Source: Brevibacillus laterosporus DSM 25 (lineage in GTDB: Bacteria; Bacillota; Bacilli; Brevibacillales; Brevibacillaceae). Taken from it: a stretch of 64,000 nt of DNA. The stretch is taken from the NCBI RefSeq assembly GCF_002706795.1, contig NZ_CP017705.1, positions 1,212,501-1,276,500 on the forward strand, in the 5' to 3' direction. Both the position numbers and the translations under genes were made by a program. Below, one piece after another: positions 45,654-54,584 of this stretch (position 1 is its first letter; each line of letters begins with the position of its first letter). Below the pieces are notes generated by a model, which saw nothing but the letters and a program-made list of their open reading frames with translations, did not search any database and was not told the origin of the DNA.

Positions 45654-46418
45654 TTATTTACTTTCCGAAGACAATGATTTGATGATTTGGCCAAGCGTCT
45701 TTGTATCAAAATCCTTCTCTGTCATTTGGTACAATTCATAAGTAAAGCCTTGGTGCTCCCAAAGGACGATTCCATTTGCAAAATAGACTTTTGTACCATC
45801 GATGGTTTCTGTTTTGACCTCATCTGTAGTGCCGATTGCGTTTTTTCCACCACGAGAAATTAACAAGGAAATGAAGTCTCCCTCCTTTTTATACTGCACC
45901 TCAATCATTTGTTTGTCTTGGACCACGCAGTTTACGAACTGATAATGATCAGACAGCCATTGGGGTGTCGGAAAGTCAATTCCCGTAGCGGCACGTGCCT
46001 TTTCCACTGTTATTTGTGGAGGAGTTTCCCTCTGAATTTCTCTTGCTTCACTGCCTGGTTTCTTCACTTCCGCTGGGGTTACTTTCGTAGGCAGCTCTCG
46101 GTCAAATTGAGTAATCTCCATATTTCCAACTTGGAAACGTGCCAATATCGATTGGATCATCCCTTGCGCAAACGATGTAGTTGAGAAAGCACCGCATAGA
46201 CAAACTATGGCAATGGCACTTACCGCAATAGACTTCCATTTAGTATTTTTCATATGGATTTCTCCCTTTTTCGTATGGTTTGGTTGGATCGTTCCGGTTT
46301 TCATTTTGAAGACTAAGCGGTTATAAATCCTCTCTTTCGAGGCGGAGTCATCTAGCTCTAAATTTGTCAGTATGTTTGTTAGGTTTCGAAATTCTTCCAA
46401 ATTGTGCTTACTCCTCAT
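45654..46418 (-). CDS. anti-sigma factor-like membrane protein (DUF4367-type extracellular part)
   Basis: 254 residues. A cytosolic N-terminal part of ~60 residues (LEEFRNLTNILTNLELDDSA), one membrane helix near 62-85 (SIAVSAIAIVCLCGAFSTTS) and an extracellular domain. The latter ends in a segment with DEVKTETIDGTKVYFANGIV and YELYQMTEKDFDTKTLGQII, matching the DUF4367 pattern of sigma-regulated surface proteins. Starts 11 bases inside the sigma-factor gene, so translation is coupled. Most likely it holds the adjacent sigma factor at the membrane; inference from gene pairing and topology. Confidence 0.78.
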   Translation of the reverse strand: MRSKHNLEEFRNLTNILTNLELDDSASKERIYNRLVFKMKTGTIQPNHTKKGEIHMKNTKWKSIAVSAIAIVCLCGAFSTTSFAQGMIQSILARFQVGNMEITQFDRELPTKVTPAEVKKPGSEAREIQRETPPQITVEKARAATGIDFPTPQWLSDHYQFVNCVVQDKQMIEVQYKKEGDFISLLISRGGKNAIGTTDEVKTETIDGTKVYFANGIVLWEHQGFTYELYQMTEKDFDTKTLGQIIKSLSSESK

Positions 46419-46992
46419 ACTGAAAGCCCCCTCTTTCTAATTCAGTCTGTAATTTCTTTAAACATCGGTAGAGAACGACGCCTATATTTGAACCACTGAC
46501 ACCAAGCAAGACTGCGATTTCCGTATTTTTCAAGCCAGCTCCGTATTTCATTGCGATGATGTTACGTTCCTTGTCACTCAGCTTAGCAAGCGCCTTGAAT
46601 AAGGCTTGGTTATTGTCGCCTCGGATCACAATTTCTTCGGGAGATGATTTGGGCAGGACCATATCCAAGATAGATTCAAGTGAAAAGCTCATTTTTTTCT
46701 TCTGCGAGCGGAAGTAATCCGTCACGGCATTTCTGGCGATGGCAAACAACCATACCTCAAAGTTGGATTTATCCGGATTGAAGCTACTATATTTGGAAAT
46801 TACCATCTCAAATACGTGGCTGCATATTTCTTCAGCCGTATAGTGGTTGTTGACCCGATAGCAAATATAGTGATAGACACGCATATAGTACGCATCGTAT
46901 AGTTCCGCAAATCTCTCAGTCGACAGGATTTCATACTTGGGTTTGCTAGTTGGGTTCTGACTGATTCCTGTGTTCACTCGAGCAATCTCCAA
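46408..46992 (-). CDS. ECF-type sigma-70 family factor
   Basis: 194 residues. Region 2 about 28-100: FAELYDAYYMRVYHYICYRV ... SNFEVWLFAIARNAVTDYFR (core binding and -10 recognition). Region 4 about 130-185: ALAKLSDKERNIIAMKYGAG then NTEIAVLLGVSGSNIGVVLY (helix-turn-helix). The start has GGGAGGTGAAGTAG-type ribosome site. Partner anti-sigma gene overlaps. Its promoter region (46993-47230) probably includes an autoregulated site, not identified. Confidence 0.9.
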   Translation of the reverse strand: MEIARVNTGISQNPTSKPKYEILSTERFAELYDAYYMRVYHYICYRVNNHYTAEEICSHVFEMVISKYSSFNPDKSNFEVWLFAIARNAVTDYFRSQKKKMSFSLESILDMVLPKSSPEEIVIRGDNNQALFKALAKLSDKERNIIAMKYGAGLKNTEIAVLLGVSGSNIGVVLYRCLKKLQTELERGGFQYEE

Positions 46993-47271
46993 TCTACTTC
47001 ACCTCCCTTCACTTGATGACTACCTAACAAATTGCGCAATTTGTTTTGATGAGTCTTACGATTGTTAATACGGTAAAAGGAAGATTGTATTAACACGAAC
47101 TTTTTATTGTCGGAATTTTCAAACTTATTAAGCGTAAAAGACTACACGGTCTCATTATGTTATATTCATCGATTTATTTACTCTCTTTATTACTAAGAAA
47201 AACCCCAACAAATGTGGGGTTTCTCTTCAATCTGAGACCCCATAGCTAATATGGGGTCTTCTCATGTCTGC
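46993..47271. other. intergenic region upstream of the ECF sigma gene
   Basis: No gene. It contains a small hairpin AAACCCCAACAAATGTGGGGTTT (about 47202-47224, loop ACAAAT) and the right inverted repeat at 47233-47258. AT-rich promoter sequence for the sigma gene. Confidence 0.5.
47233..47258. repeat. 26-bp inverted repeat, right copy (terminator hairpin)
   Basis: TGAGACCCCATAGCTAATAT continued by GGGGTC. Reverse complement of 45508-45533 except for one base. It lies 14 bases after the ytxJ stop and probably terminates that gene on the minus strand. Confidence 0.85.
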
Positions 47272-47598
47272 TTATTTCATAGCTTGCTCAATAGCATCCT
47301 TCGTAATCTTCCAATGAGAAGTATGCCATGATACTGCACCGTCCTCAATAAGGAAAATTTGAGGTGATTCATGTTTAATCTGAAGATGCTCGGCAATTTC
47401 ATTTGAAACAGGGCGAGCTTCACGAACGAGGACTTCAGCTGCCTCTACATCGCTGTTTGCTTGCAAATACGCATGGAATTGCTCATGAGCAGACGTACTG
47501 ATTGGACAAACCGTACTATGTTTAAACAGCAATAGTTTGCCTGTTTTCTTTAAGAATGCTTGCAGGTCTTCTTGGGATTGCAACTGTTGAAATGCCAA
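47272..47598 (-). CDS. ytxJ: monothiol bacilliredoxin YtxJ/BrxC
   Basis: Thioredoxin-fold protein of the bacillithiol redox system that removes bacillithiol from proteins. The family motif TCPIS appears as FKHSTVCPISTSAHEQF, with the cis-Pro region ESPQIFLIEDG and the HWKIT end. I start at the TTG at 47598 (AAAGGAG 9 bases before it), giving MAFQQLQSQEDLQAF and 108 residues. Gene order ccpA-aroA-ytxJ is as in B. subtilis but here split by the FtsA-like gene and the sigma cassette. Confidence 0.9.
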   Translation of the reverse strand: MAFQQLQSQEDLQAFLKKTGKLLLFKHSTVCPISTSAHEQFHAYLQANSDVEAAEVLVREARPVSNEIAEHLQIKHESPQIFLIEDGAVSWHTSHWKITKDAIEQAMK

Positions 47599-47682
47599 AT
47601 AAGCCCACTCCTTTCTCAATACCTTAGATGATCATTATAATAAAGAGAAAGAGAGCGAAAGGCAAATTTTTTCCTATTTACA

Positions 47683-48084
47683 TTACACTTCTATCTTAAT
47701 TTGAGTCAGCTTTCTTTGGATTTCATTTATCCATTGCTGATCATTAAGTGACTTAGCCAATAAGTATAAATCAAGTAGTTCATTTACTCTTTCATCAATC
47801 TTATCTTTTAATTCCTCATCTTCACTCTGTTCAGCGATGAGGACGAGTAAATTGGCAAATTCACTGATTGCTTCAAAAGCAACCTCTTGATCTTCCGGTT
47901 GGTCCCCTAGGTTATTCATCAGTTGTTTAAGATCATCCTTGACGAGATCAACAACCGATGTACAAGCACATGCTTCATCTTTGCAGACATGAATAGGCAC
48001 ATTACAAATTTTCACCCGACTGCGATAGATTACACTGCGCAGCGCGATGTCCATTTCTTTGCCACATTTGCTGCAATATTTCAT
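47683..48084 (-). CDS. zinc-ribbon protein of unknown function, 133 residues
   Basis: Four or five cysteines in the N-terminal third: MKYCSKCGKEMDIALRS (CxxC) and HVCKDEACACTSV, enough for one zinc site, like YgiT-type MqsA zinc heads. The rest is an acidic helical domain (residues 50-130: EAISEFANLLVLIAEQSEDE ... LLDLYLLAKSLND). No helix-turn-helix seen. Not recognised beyond this. Lies ~85 bases upstream of ytxJ on the same strand. Confidence 0.75.
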   Translation of the reverse strand: MKYCSKCGKEMDIALRSVIYRSRVKICNVPIHVCKDEACACTSVVDLVKDDLKQLMNNLGDQPEDQEVAFEAISEFANLLVLIAEQSEDEELKDKIDERVNELLDLYLLAKSLNDQQWINEIQRKLTQIKIEV

Positions 48085-48139
48085 TTGTACTTCTTCTCCT
48101 CTCTCAAAACTGCCTTCCCTTCAGCTTTTTTATGTCTGT

Positions 48140-48355
48140 TTATTTGTCTTTTATCTGTGTCACCCATTTCGAGTGAAGGATATCATAATCCTGCTGAAGA
48201 TCTATTGGTACATGATGGCAGTCATTGTTTAACTCTAAACGCCCAAACGCTTTCCCCATATGTAAAAGCGTATCCTCTACACATTGTAGGGGTTTCCTTT
48301 CACTTTTACATGTCATACTTTCTGTAACTAGATGAAAACTTTGGCATCCATCCAC
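48140..48355 (-). CDS. possible small protein, 71 residues or fewer
   Basis: Open frame ending NDCHHVPIDLQQDYDILHSK. Candidate starts at 48355 (GTG), 48316 and 48271 (ATG) all lack a good ribosome site. Composition is protein-like, and it lies in line with zinc-ribbon genes on the same strand. No family recognised; may be spurious. Confidence 0.35.
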   Translation of the reverse strand: MDGCQSFHLVTESMTCKSERKPLQCVEDTLLHMGKAFGRLELNNDCHHVPIDLQQDYDILHSKWVTQIKDK

Positions 48356-48404
48356 TGTTTTTGGTAGATAAATGCCAAAGATACCAGTATTCTTGCATCA
48401 ACAA

Positions 48405-48644
48405 TTAGTGATAAATAGCATTTACTTTCTCGCATGTAGGACAAATAGCAATTTTACCCGAACGCCCAATTTCATCCTCTACTCGATAACCGGTAATTTT
48501 TTCTGAGAAACAAAACAGGCACTCCGAGTTAAATTCCATATCGTATTGAGCTTTCCAAGCTATCGATTTAAAATTCTCTCCCACACAAATAGTCATATAC
48601 AAGTGTTCGTTCGGTTGTAACGCATTGATATCTCGATTCATCAT
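48405..48644 (-). CDS. small zinc-ribbon-like protein, 79 residues
   Basis: Contains two CxxC pairs, ECLFCFSEKITG and ICPTCEKVNAIY, that can form one zinc ribbon, after an N-terminal segment with MTICVGENFKSIAWKAQYDM. I choose the ATG at 48644 (GGGG 6 bases before it); ATGs at 48650 and 48641 are alternatives. Soluble, function unknown. Divergent from the M29 peptidase gene. Confidence 0.65.
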   Translation of the reverse strand: MMNRDINALQPNEHLYMTICVGENFKSIAWKAQYDMEFNSECLFCFSEKITGYRVEDEIGRSGKIAICPTCEKVNAIYH

Positions 48645-48805
48645 ATCCATCCCCTGCCTTTTTGTGAATGTCTTTATTATCATTCAGCTTTTCCACATTT
48701 TCAGAATAATAAACATCAGTAAAAATATTTTTACCGAGATACTTCGCTTTCCAAATTTTTTTGTGTACAATATGAGCAAGATCATGAAAGTGAGGAGATA
48801 CATAT

Positions 48806-49918
48806 ATGAAAGATCCACGTTTAGAGAAATTGGCACATAATTTGGTCAATTATTCCATTCGTGCTCAAAAGGGCGAGCACGTTCTCATTCATTCTACAGG
48901 GCATCAACCTGAGTTAGTAAAAGCCCTTATTCGCAAAGTATATGAAGCTGGAGCTCACCCATATGTTCAACTTCAAGATCCTGCTATTCAGCGAGAATTA
49001 TTACTGAACACAAACGAAGAACATCTAGCTGTCATGCGAGAAGCTGAAGTTGCCTTTATGAAAAAAATGGACTGTTACATTGGAATTCGTGGAAGCAATA
49101 ACATCACGGAGCTCTCTGATGTTCCAAGCGACAAGATGAGTATGTATTCTCGTCAATTACAAAGACCTGTTACAGACATCCGTGTACCTGAAACGAAATG
49201 GGTAGTTATGCGTTATCCGAACGAATCCATGGCTCAATTGGCTAGTATGAGTACAGAAGCGTTTGAAAACTTTTACTTTGATGTTTGCAATTTAGATTAC
49301 AGTAAAATGTCCAAAGCAATGGATAGCCTGGTAGAGCTTATGAACAGAACGGATAAGGTTCGCTTAACAGCCCCAGGAACAGATTTAACCTTCTCAATTA
49401 AAGACATCCCAGCAATCAAATGCGCAGGTGAGTGTAACATTCCAGATGGTGAAATTTTCACTGCTCCTGTGAGAGACTCTGTTAATGGTACCCTTTCCTA
49501 TAACACGCCATCTCCATATCAAGGCTTTACCTTTGAAAATGTAAAGCTGACGTTCAAAGATGGAAAAATCGTGGAGGCTACGGCTAACGATACAGAGCGT
49601 ATTAATAAAATCTTCGATGAGGATGAAGGCGCACGTTACATTGGGGAATTTGCTATTGGCGTGAATCCTTATATTCAAAATCCAATGAAAGACATCCTGT
49701 TCGATGAAAAAATTGACGGAAGCATCCACTTTACGCCAGGACAAGCATACGATGAAGCGTTCAACGGAAATAAATCCTCCATTCACTGGGATATGGTATT
49801 AATTCAACGTCCTGAATGGGGTGGCGGAGAGATCTACTTCGACGATGTTTTAATCCGTAAAGATGGTCGTTTTGTTCTACCAGAGCTTGAGTGTCTTAAC
49901 CCTGAAAATCTCAAATAG
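48806..49918 (+). CDS. M29-family aminopeptidase (AmpS/aminopeptidase T type)
   Basis: 370 residues. N-terminal MKDPRLEKLAHNLVNYSIRA is typical, as are the metal-binding regions GECNIPDGEIFTAPVRDSVN (Glu-x-Pro-Glu motif), GARYIGEFAIGVNPYI and DGSIHFTPGQAYDEAFNGN with HWDMVLI. Cobalt/zinc-dependent exopeptidase in the cytosol. GAGGAG lies upstream of the ATG. Monocistronic, with a terminator. Confidence 0.95.
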   Translation: MKDPRLEKLAHNLVNYSIRAQKGEHVLIHSTGHQPELVKALIRKVYEAGAHPYVQLQDPAIQRELLLNTNEEHLAVMREAEVAFMKKMDCYIGIRGSNNITELSDVPSDKMSMYSRQLQRPVTDIRVPETKWVVMRYPNESMAQLASMSTEAFENFYFDVCNLDYSKMSKAMDSLVELMNRTDKVRLTAPGTDLTFSIKDIPAIKCAGECNIPDGEIFTAPVRDSVNGTLSYNTPSPYQGFTFENVKLTFKDGKIVEATANDTERINKIFDEDEGARYIGEFAIGVNPYIQNPMKDILFDEKIDGSIHFTPGQAYDEAFNGNKSSIHWDMVLIQRPEWGGGEIYFDDVLIRKDGRFVLPELECLNPENLK

Positions 49919-49930
49919 CAGAAAACAAAT

Positions 49931-49965
49931 AAAACCTCGAGGACTAGAATCCCCGAGGTTTTATT
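49931..49965 (+). terminator. terminator of the M29 peptidase gene
   Basis: AAAACCTCG pairs with CGAGGTTTT over a 14-base loop, followed by ATTG. Confidence 0.75.
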
Positions 49966-50005
49966 GTTGTGACCGTTTTCAATTTGAGCAGGAGGCGTAA
50001 TCAGT

Positions 50006-50545
50006 TCAGGATATATGAGCAACATTTTGCCCATTGTCCATCATCTGTTTTTTATTCTTGAGAAATTGAATAGCCCCTTCTAGTTGATGGAGGGTATACT
50101 CCCAGCACATCTTCTGATACTCATTTAATTCCTGCATGCTTTTCTGATAACTGTTTCGAATAATTTCTTGTCGCTTTTCCTGATACGCTATCAAATCGTC
50201 AAAAAAGTGCTTTTGATCTTCTGCTGAATGCAAATCACAAAAGAATAAACGCGTTAACATATCAGAGCGAACAATTGGTCCTTCAATTTCCATCTTTAAT
50301 TCCTGATGAAATTGATCGCGTCCTTGTTGCGTCAGACGATACATGATCTTGTTTGGCTTTCCTGACTGTAGAACTTCTTCTTTTGTAACATACCCTTCTT
50401 GTTCCAACTTTTTAAGAGCTGGATAAATCGCGCCATAACTCGCATCGTAAAAGAAACCGATGCTACTCGTAAAGAACTGCTTTATATCGTAGCCGCTCAT
50501 TTCACGATAATGTAATAAGCCTAAAATAATTGATTTGACGTCCAT
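50006..50545 (-). CDS. PadR-family regulator with C-terminal Vir-like domain
   Basis: 179 residues. N-terminal winged helix: MDVKSIILGLLHYREMSGYD ... IYPALKKLEQEGYVTKEEVL, the PadR signature. The C-terminal helical domain (HFFDDLIAYQEKRQEIIRNS) resembles the AphA/PadR subfamily. The ATG at 50545 has CCGGAGGAA before it. No target gene is adjacent on the same strand; the divergent serine protease gene is one candidate. AATGTT...AACATT at 50627-50653 might be an operator. Confidence 0.9.
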   Translation of the reverse strand: MDVKSIILGLLHYREMSGYDIKQFFTSSIGFFYDASYGAIYPALKKLEQEGYVTKEEVLQSGKPNKIMYRLTQQGRDQFHQELKMEIEGPIVRSDMLTRLFFCDLHSAEDQKHFFDDLIAYQEKRQEIIRNSYQKSMQELNEYQKMCWEYTLHQLEGAIQFLKNKKQMMDNGQNVAHIS

Positions 50546-50935
50546 AACATTTCCTCCGGATGTAGGCTTGGTACAAAATTTCACTGATTTACTTACATTA
50601 TTCCTTCTTTATTTCAATATTATAAAATGTTTAACTTCATATTAGCAACATTATAGCAAGAAATGAATCCTTCTCCCCCTTCCTACGAGAGTAACGCTTT
50701 AAATCGTTATAGCACAAGTTTCTTTAGGCTTATTTCCCTCTCTTTCATATAGTAAAAGCATCCTATATTCCTAGTTTTTGTCTCTATTTTCAGGAATTTT
50801 CTGTGATATCTGATTACTTCTGCTTGATTGTGAGACTATAGTACCGGTTTCTCCCGATAATTGGGCGTTCCACCTTTATCCTCTCCTCCATAAGATGATG
50901 TATACCTATCTGCAGGGAAGTAAGGAGATGAAGTT
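50546..50935. other. 390-base divergent intergenic region
   Basis: No gene. AT-rich near the padR end, with a dyad AATGTT / AACATT (50627-50653). AAGGAG lies before the GTG start of the protease gene. Confidence 0.4.
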
Positions 50936-51649
50936 GTGAAACCTAGAGGCTGGTCCTATACGAATACAAAATATCAGCAGATGAGTAATCTACATCCATT
51001 CAACTTCTTTGTTCCGTTAGTGGAACAGGTAAAGCATGGCGTAGTTTCCCTTATCTGCGAAGACAACACCTCCCCTCCCGACATCGATCAAATTTTGCAA
51101 AGCTTTTTGGATATGGAACCACTCGAAGCAGGCCAGACAGAAAAGAGCTTTGGTTCCGGTTTCATTTTCCATCCCAGAGGCTATATTCTCACCAGCGAGC
51201 ATGTTATAGGCAAAGCTAAATCAATTTATGTAAAAATGTGGAATGGAAAGGTATTTGAAGCGAAACTCATTTTTAGTGACCCTCAGCGGGATTATGCTAT
51301 CGTAAAAATTGAATCCGACGTACGTCTTAGCCCACTCTCTCTAGGTAATTCAGGTGAGGCACGCGTAGGTGAATGGGTGATTAGTGTCGGGAGTCCCCTT
51401 GGCCTAGAGAATTCCGTTACCGCGGGAATTATCAGTGCTAAAAATAGGCGTATTCAGGTATCTAAACGATTGTACGATGAAATCTTCCAAACAGATGCTG
51501 CTATTAACCCAGGTAATAGCGGAGGTCCTTTAATTAATTTACACGGGGAAGTAATAGGTCTAAACGCATTTATCATCCAGTCTAGTCAATGTCTTGGTTT
51601 TGCCATTGGGATTGATAGTATTAAGAAAAAAATTCAGCAACTTTTATAA
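50936..51649 (+). CDS. trypsin-like serine protease, HtrA type without PDZ or signal peptide
   Basis: 237 residues. Catalytic triad visible: His in YILTSEHVIGKA, Asp in DPQRDYAIVKIE and Ser in INPGNSGGPLINLHG. It ends right after the protease fold (SIKKKIQQLL), so the PDZ domain of DegP/HtrA is absent. No N-terminal signal or membrane anchor, so the protein seems cytosolic, unlike usual HtrA. Start is GTG with AAGGAG 8 bases before it. Quality control or signalling function possible. Confidence 0.88.
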   Translation: MKPRGWSYTNTKYQQMSNLHPFNFFVPLVEQVKHGVVSLICEDNTSPPDIDQILQSFLDMEPLEAGQTEKSFGSGFIFHPRGYILTSEHVIGKAKSIYVKMWNGKVFEAKLIFSDPQRDYAIVKIESDVRLSPLSLGNSGEARVGEWVISVGSPLGLENSVTAGIISAKNRRIQVSKRLYDEIFQTDAAINPGNSGGPLINLHGEVIGLNAFIIQSSQCLGFAIGIDSIKKKIQQLL

Positions 51650-51688
51650 CTTTATTTTTTCCTACCACACGCAACAATAAACGTGTCA

Positions 51689-51738
51689 TCAAAAAAGAGT
51701 TGCCATCTCACCCCAGAGAGTTGGCAACCCCTTTTTTG
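51689..51738. terminator. bidirectional terminator, protease gene and GGT operon
   Basis: AAAAAAGAGTTGCCA pairs with TGGCAACCCCTTTTTT. It has a T run on both strands and lies between convergent genes. Confidence 0.88.
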
Positions 51739-51780
51739 CTGTATCTAAAATTATCTATGAGGTTCACTCCTCTTTGTTGT

Positions 51781-53391
51781 TTACCAGACAGCCACAGCTC
51801 CATCGGTTCGTGGATCTGTACCTCCTATTAATACACCCTTCTCGTCACGAATAATAATCTGACCACGCCCAAATCCTCCTGAACCCACTATATATTTGAC
51901 TACATGTCCCATAGCCTCTAGTGTAAGCGCTAAGTGTTCGGGAAAGGAACTCTCCAATTCAATTGTTTTGCCCTCAGTCCATTGCCATCTAGGGGCATCC
52001 AACGCCGCTTGTGGATTTAACTGAAAGTCGATCATATTCATAACTACCTGCACATGACCTTGAGGCTGCATAAATCCACCCATGACACCAAAGGGACCTA
52101 CTGCACGTTCTCCTTTTGTAATAAAACCTGGAATAATGGTATGGTAGGTTTGTTTACTAGGCTCTAAGCAATTATCATGCTGAGGGTCAAGCGAGAAGGT
52201 ATGAGCACGATTTTGCATGGCAATCCCCGTATTTGGAATGACGATTCCTGAACCGAAACCCATGTAGTTACTCTGAATAAAAGAGACCATATTCCCTTCC
52301 TCATCAGCTGTTGCTAGATAGACCGTACCACTACTCGCCGGTTCTCCAGCCTCAGGTAGCTGTGCCTTATCTGTGATAAGCTCTCGACGTTTTGCCGCAT
52401 ATTCATCTGACAGTAATTCATCAATGCTTACTTTCATTTTGTCATGCTGGGTAATATAGCGTAGCCCATCGGCAAAGGCCAGCTTCATTGCTTCCCATGA
52501 CTTATGATAGCTGTCAGTGGTGTCTCTTTCCGCAAACGTATAACCTTTTAAAATATTTAGCGCTACTAACGCCACAAGTCCTTGACCATTTGGGGGGATT
52601 TCCCAGATATCATATCCTCGATAATTAACCTTAATCGGATCTACCCACTTTGCTTTAAAGCGAAATAAATCCTCTTTACGTAAGTAGCCTTGATATTTCC
52701 GCGAGTGAGCATCCATCTTCTCAGCAAGCTCGCCTCGATAAAACGATTCTGCTTTCGTTTCTGCAATCTCACGTAATGTTTGTGCATGTGCCACTGATTT
52801 CCAAATTTCTCCGACTTGGGGTGGGCGCCCTTCAGGTGCAAACGTCTCAAACCAAGCTTGAAATTCTTCTCCCTGGCCATTTTGTTTAAATTTATCGTAG
52901 GCTATCTTCCAATATTTAGCTAGTGTAGGCGAAAGAGGGTATCCATTTTCAGCATAATCGATAGCGGGTTGCAATACCTCAACTAAGGATAATTTACCGA
53001 AACGTTCTGAAAGTTCAGCCCAAGCTGCTGGAACTCCCGGGATAGTCACCGGTGTCCATCCATATGTCGGCATACTCTCGTGTCCTGCTGCCTTTACTGC
53101 CTCTCTTGAAATCAATGCCGGTGTGCAGCCACTAGCATTTAGACCATGTAATTTATCCTTTACCCAAACGAGTGCAAAGGCGTCTCCCCCAATCCCGTTC
53201 GAGGTAGGTTCTACCACTGTCAAACAAGCAGCTGTAGCAATGGCTGCATCGATCGCATTACCACCCTTTTTTAAAATATCTAACCCTGCCTGTGCAGCAA
53301 GTGGCTGTGAGGTTGCAACCATTCCTTTTCTCCCATAGGTCGCCATTCGTTTTGAAGCATATGGATAGGATAGTGAATCGAATTTGTGCAT
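51781..53391 (-). CDS. gamma-glutamyltransferase family hydrolase, YwrD type, no signal peptide
   Basis: Ntn-hydrolase of 536 residues made as a proenzyme. The autoprocessing threonine lies in SSGTVYLATADEEGNMVSFI, and the substrate region in MGFGSGIVIPNTGIAMQNR and PFGVMGGFMQPQGHVQVVMN is intact. N-terminus reads MHKFDSLSYPYASKRMATYG with no signal peptide or lipobox, so unlike secreted GGT this one should be cytosolic. ATG at 53391 has GGAGG 7 bases before it. It is the last gene of the cluster with the peptide importer and two ChrA genes; B. subtilis ywrABCD has ChrA, ChrA, Lrp and GGT-like genes together. Confidence 0.9.
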   Translation of the reverse strand: MHKFDSLSYPYASKRMATYGRKGMVATSQPLAAQAGLDILKKGGNAIDAAIATAACLTVVEPTSNGIGGDAFALVWVKDKLHGLNASGCTPALISREAVKAAGHESMPTYGWTPVTIPGVPAAWAELSERFGKLSLVEVLQPAIDYAENGYPLSPTLAKYWKIAYDKFKQNGQGEEFQAWFETFAPEGRPPQVGEIWKSVAHAQTLREIAETKAESFYRGELAEKMDAHSRKYQGYLRKEDLFRFKAKWVDPIKVNYRGYDIWEIPPNGQGLVALVALNILKGYTFAERDTTDSYHKSWEAMKLAFADGLRYITQHDKMKVSIDELLSDEYAAKRRELITDKAQLPEAGEPASSGTVYLATADEEGNMVSFIQSNYMGFGSGIVIPNTGIAMQNRAHTFSLDPQHDNCLEPSKQTYHTIIPGFITKGERAVGPFGVMGGFMQPQGHVQVVMNMIDFQLNPQAALDAPRWQWTEGKTIELESSFPEHLALTLEAMGHVVKYIVGSGGFGRGQIIIRDEKGVLIGGTDPRTDGAVAVW

Positions 53392-53439
53392 AAATGTGCC
53401 TCCGGTATGTTCAGTCATCAATTCTGTGTTTTGCCTCTA

Positions 53440-53970
53440 CTATTTAATAAAAAATCCTCCGTACCCCATCGCCAGTAAAATAACGAAGGCCGGATGGATC
53501 TTACGTTTTTCCATCAAAAAATAAGATGCACCACCTAGTATTAGCGTGTGCCATAAGCCAATTTGTTCATAGGAACCAAGAAGAAATTGAACAGCCAACG
53601 TACCAAGCAAAACGGTAACGATTGGACGAATAGAGTGTGTCATAGCTTTGATTTGTGGTGCTTGGCGGAATAAATGAAATACGCCTAATAAAGCAATCAT
53701 AGCAATAGCAGTCGGGGCAATCGTAGCAAACAAACCTACCAGAGCTCCGGGAATACCTGCCACTTGATAACCAATATAACCACCTAGCTTGGTGGAAATT
53801 GGGCTAGGTAGGGCATTCCCTAATGCTAACGTTTCCCCGAACTCCTCAACTGTCATCCACTTATAATGAGAAACGACTTCATTTTGAATGAGAGGGATGC
53901 TCGGAGGCCCTCCCCCATAGCCCAGAATATTAGTAATAAAAAATGCCCAAAAAATCTGTACATAAATCAT
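53440..53970 (-). CDS. short-chain ChrA protein, second of pair
   Basis: 176 residues, one CHR domain of five or six helices. The family motif is FFITNILGYGGGPPSIPLIQ, followed by FGETLALGNALPSPISTKLG. Two-gene short-chain ChrA proteins work as heterodimers, usually exporting chromate. Its partner lies 18 bases upstream. In this operon, next to a GGT and peptide importer, another anion may be the real substrate; inference. Confidence 0.9.
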   Translation of the reverse strand: MIYVQIFWAFFITNILGYGGGPPSIPLIQNEVVSHYKWMTVEEFGETLALGNALPSPISTKLGGYIGYQVAGIPGALVGLFATIAPTAIAMIALLGVFHLFRQAPQIKAMTHSIRPIVTVLLGTLAVQFLLGSYEQIGLWHTLILGGASYFLMEKRKIHPAFVILLAMGYGGFFIK

Positions 53971-53988
53971 ATCGTTAGACTCCTTTGT

Positions 53989-54567
53989 TTAAATTTGTTG
54001 CTGGTTCTTTTGTCGTTTGGTATGCCAGGTGGAATACGCAAAAGCGATCACTAAGGTAATGGCAACAAACAAACCCGGGTGAATTTGAAAAGGAACTAAC
54101 GCAATCACTGAAATGAACAACATCGCCAGAAAGCCTTGCTTTTCTTTCCTTTTTTTACTATCATTCCAGCCCTTTTTAAAAAAGTCATAGGTCATTACCA
54201 CCATCATGACCGCGATGACTGGCTGGATGGCTTCGATCATACCCCGTACTGTCTCAGAGGTTTTCAGCACATTTACGAACTGCATAAGGATAACCATCAG
54301 TAAGAGGACAGGAAAGACCATGGCTGAGATAGCGATGGTGGCACCAAGCCACCCTTTTACTTTGTACCCGACATATGCAGCCATTTTGGTGGCAATCGGT
54401 CCCGGTAAGGTATTGCCAAGTGCATAGTTATCGGCAAACTCCTCTTCGCTAACCCATTTGTATTTCTTTACGCACTCCGCATGCACTAACGGAATCATGG
54501 TTGGGCCACCACCGTATCCAAAAATGCCAATTCGGAAGAACGCTAAAAATAATTGCCAATAAACCAT
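53989..54567 (-). CDS. short-chain ChrA protein, first of pair
   Basis: 192 residues with FFRIGIFGYGGGPTMIPLVH and FADNYALGNTLPGPIATKMA, the CHR-domain hallmarks. It starts 17 bases after the importer's second ATPase gene. Antiparallel pairing with the protein of 53440-53970 is expected from the family. Confidence 0.9.
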   Translation of the reverse strand: MVYWQLFLAFFRIGIFGYGGGPTMIPLVHAECVKKYKWVSEEEFADNYALGNTLPGPIATKMAAYVGYKVKGWLGATIAISAMVFPVLLLMVILMQFVNVLKTSETVRGMIEAIQPVIAVMMVVMTYDFFKKGWNDSKKRKEKQGFLAMLFISVIALVPFQIHPGLFVAITLVIAFAYSTWHTKRQKNQQQI

Positions 54568-54584
54568 TTTCTCTCCTCCTATCT

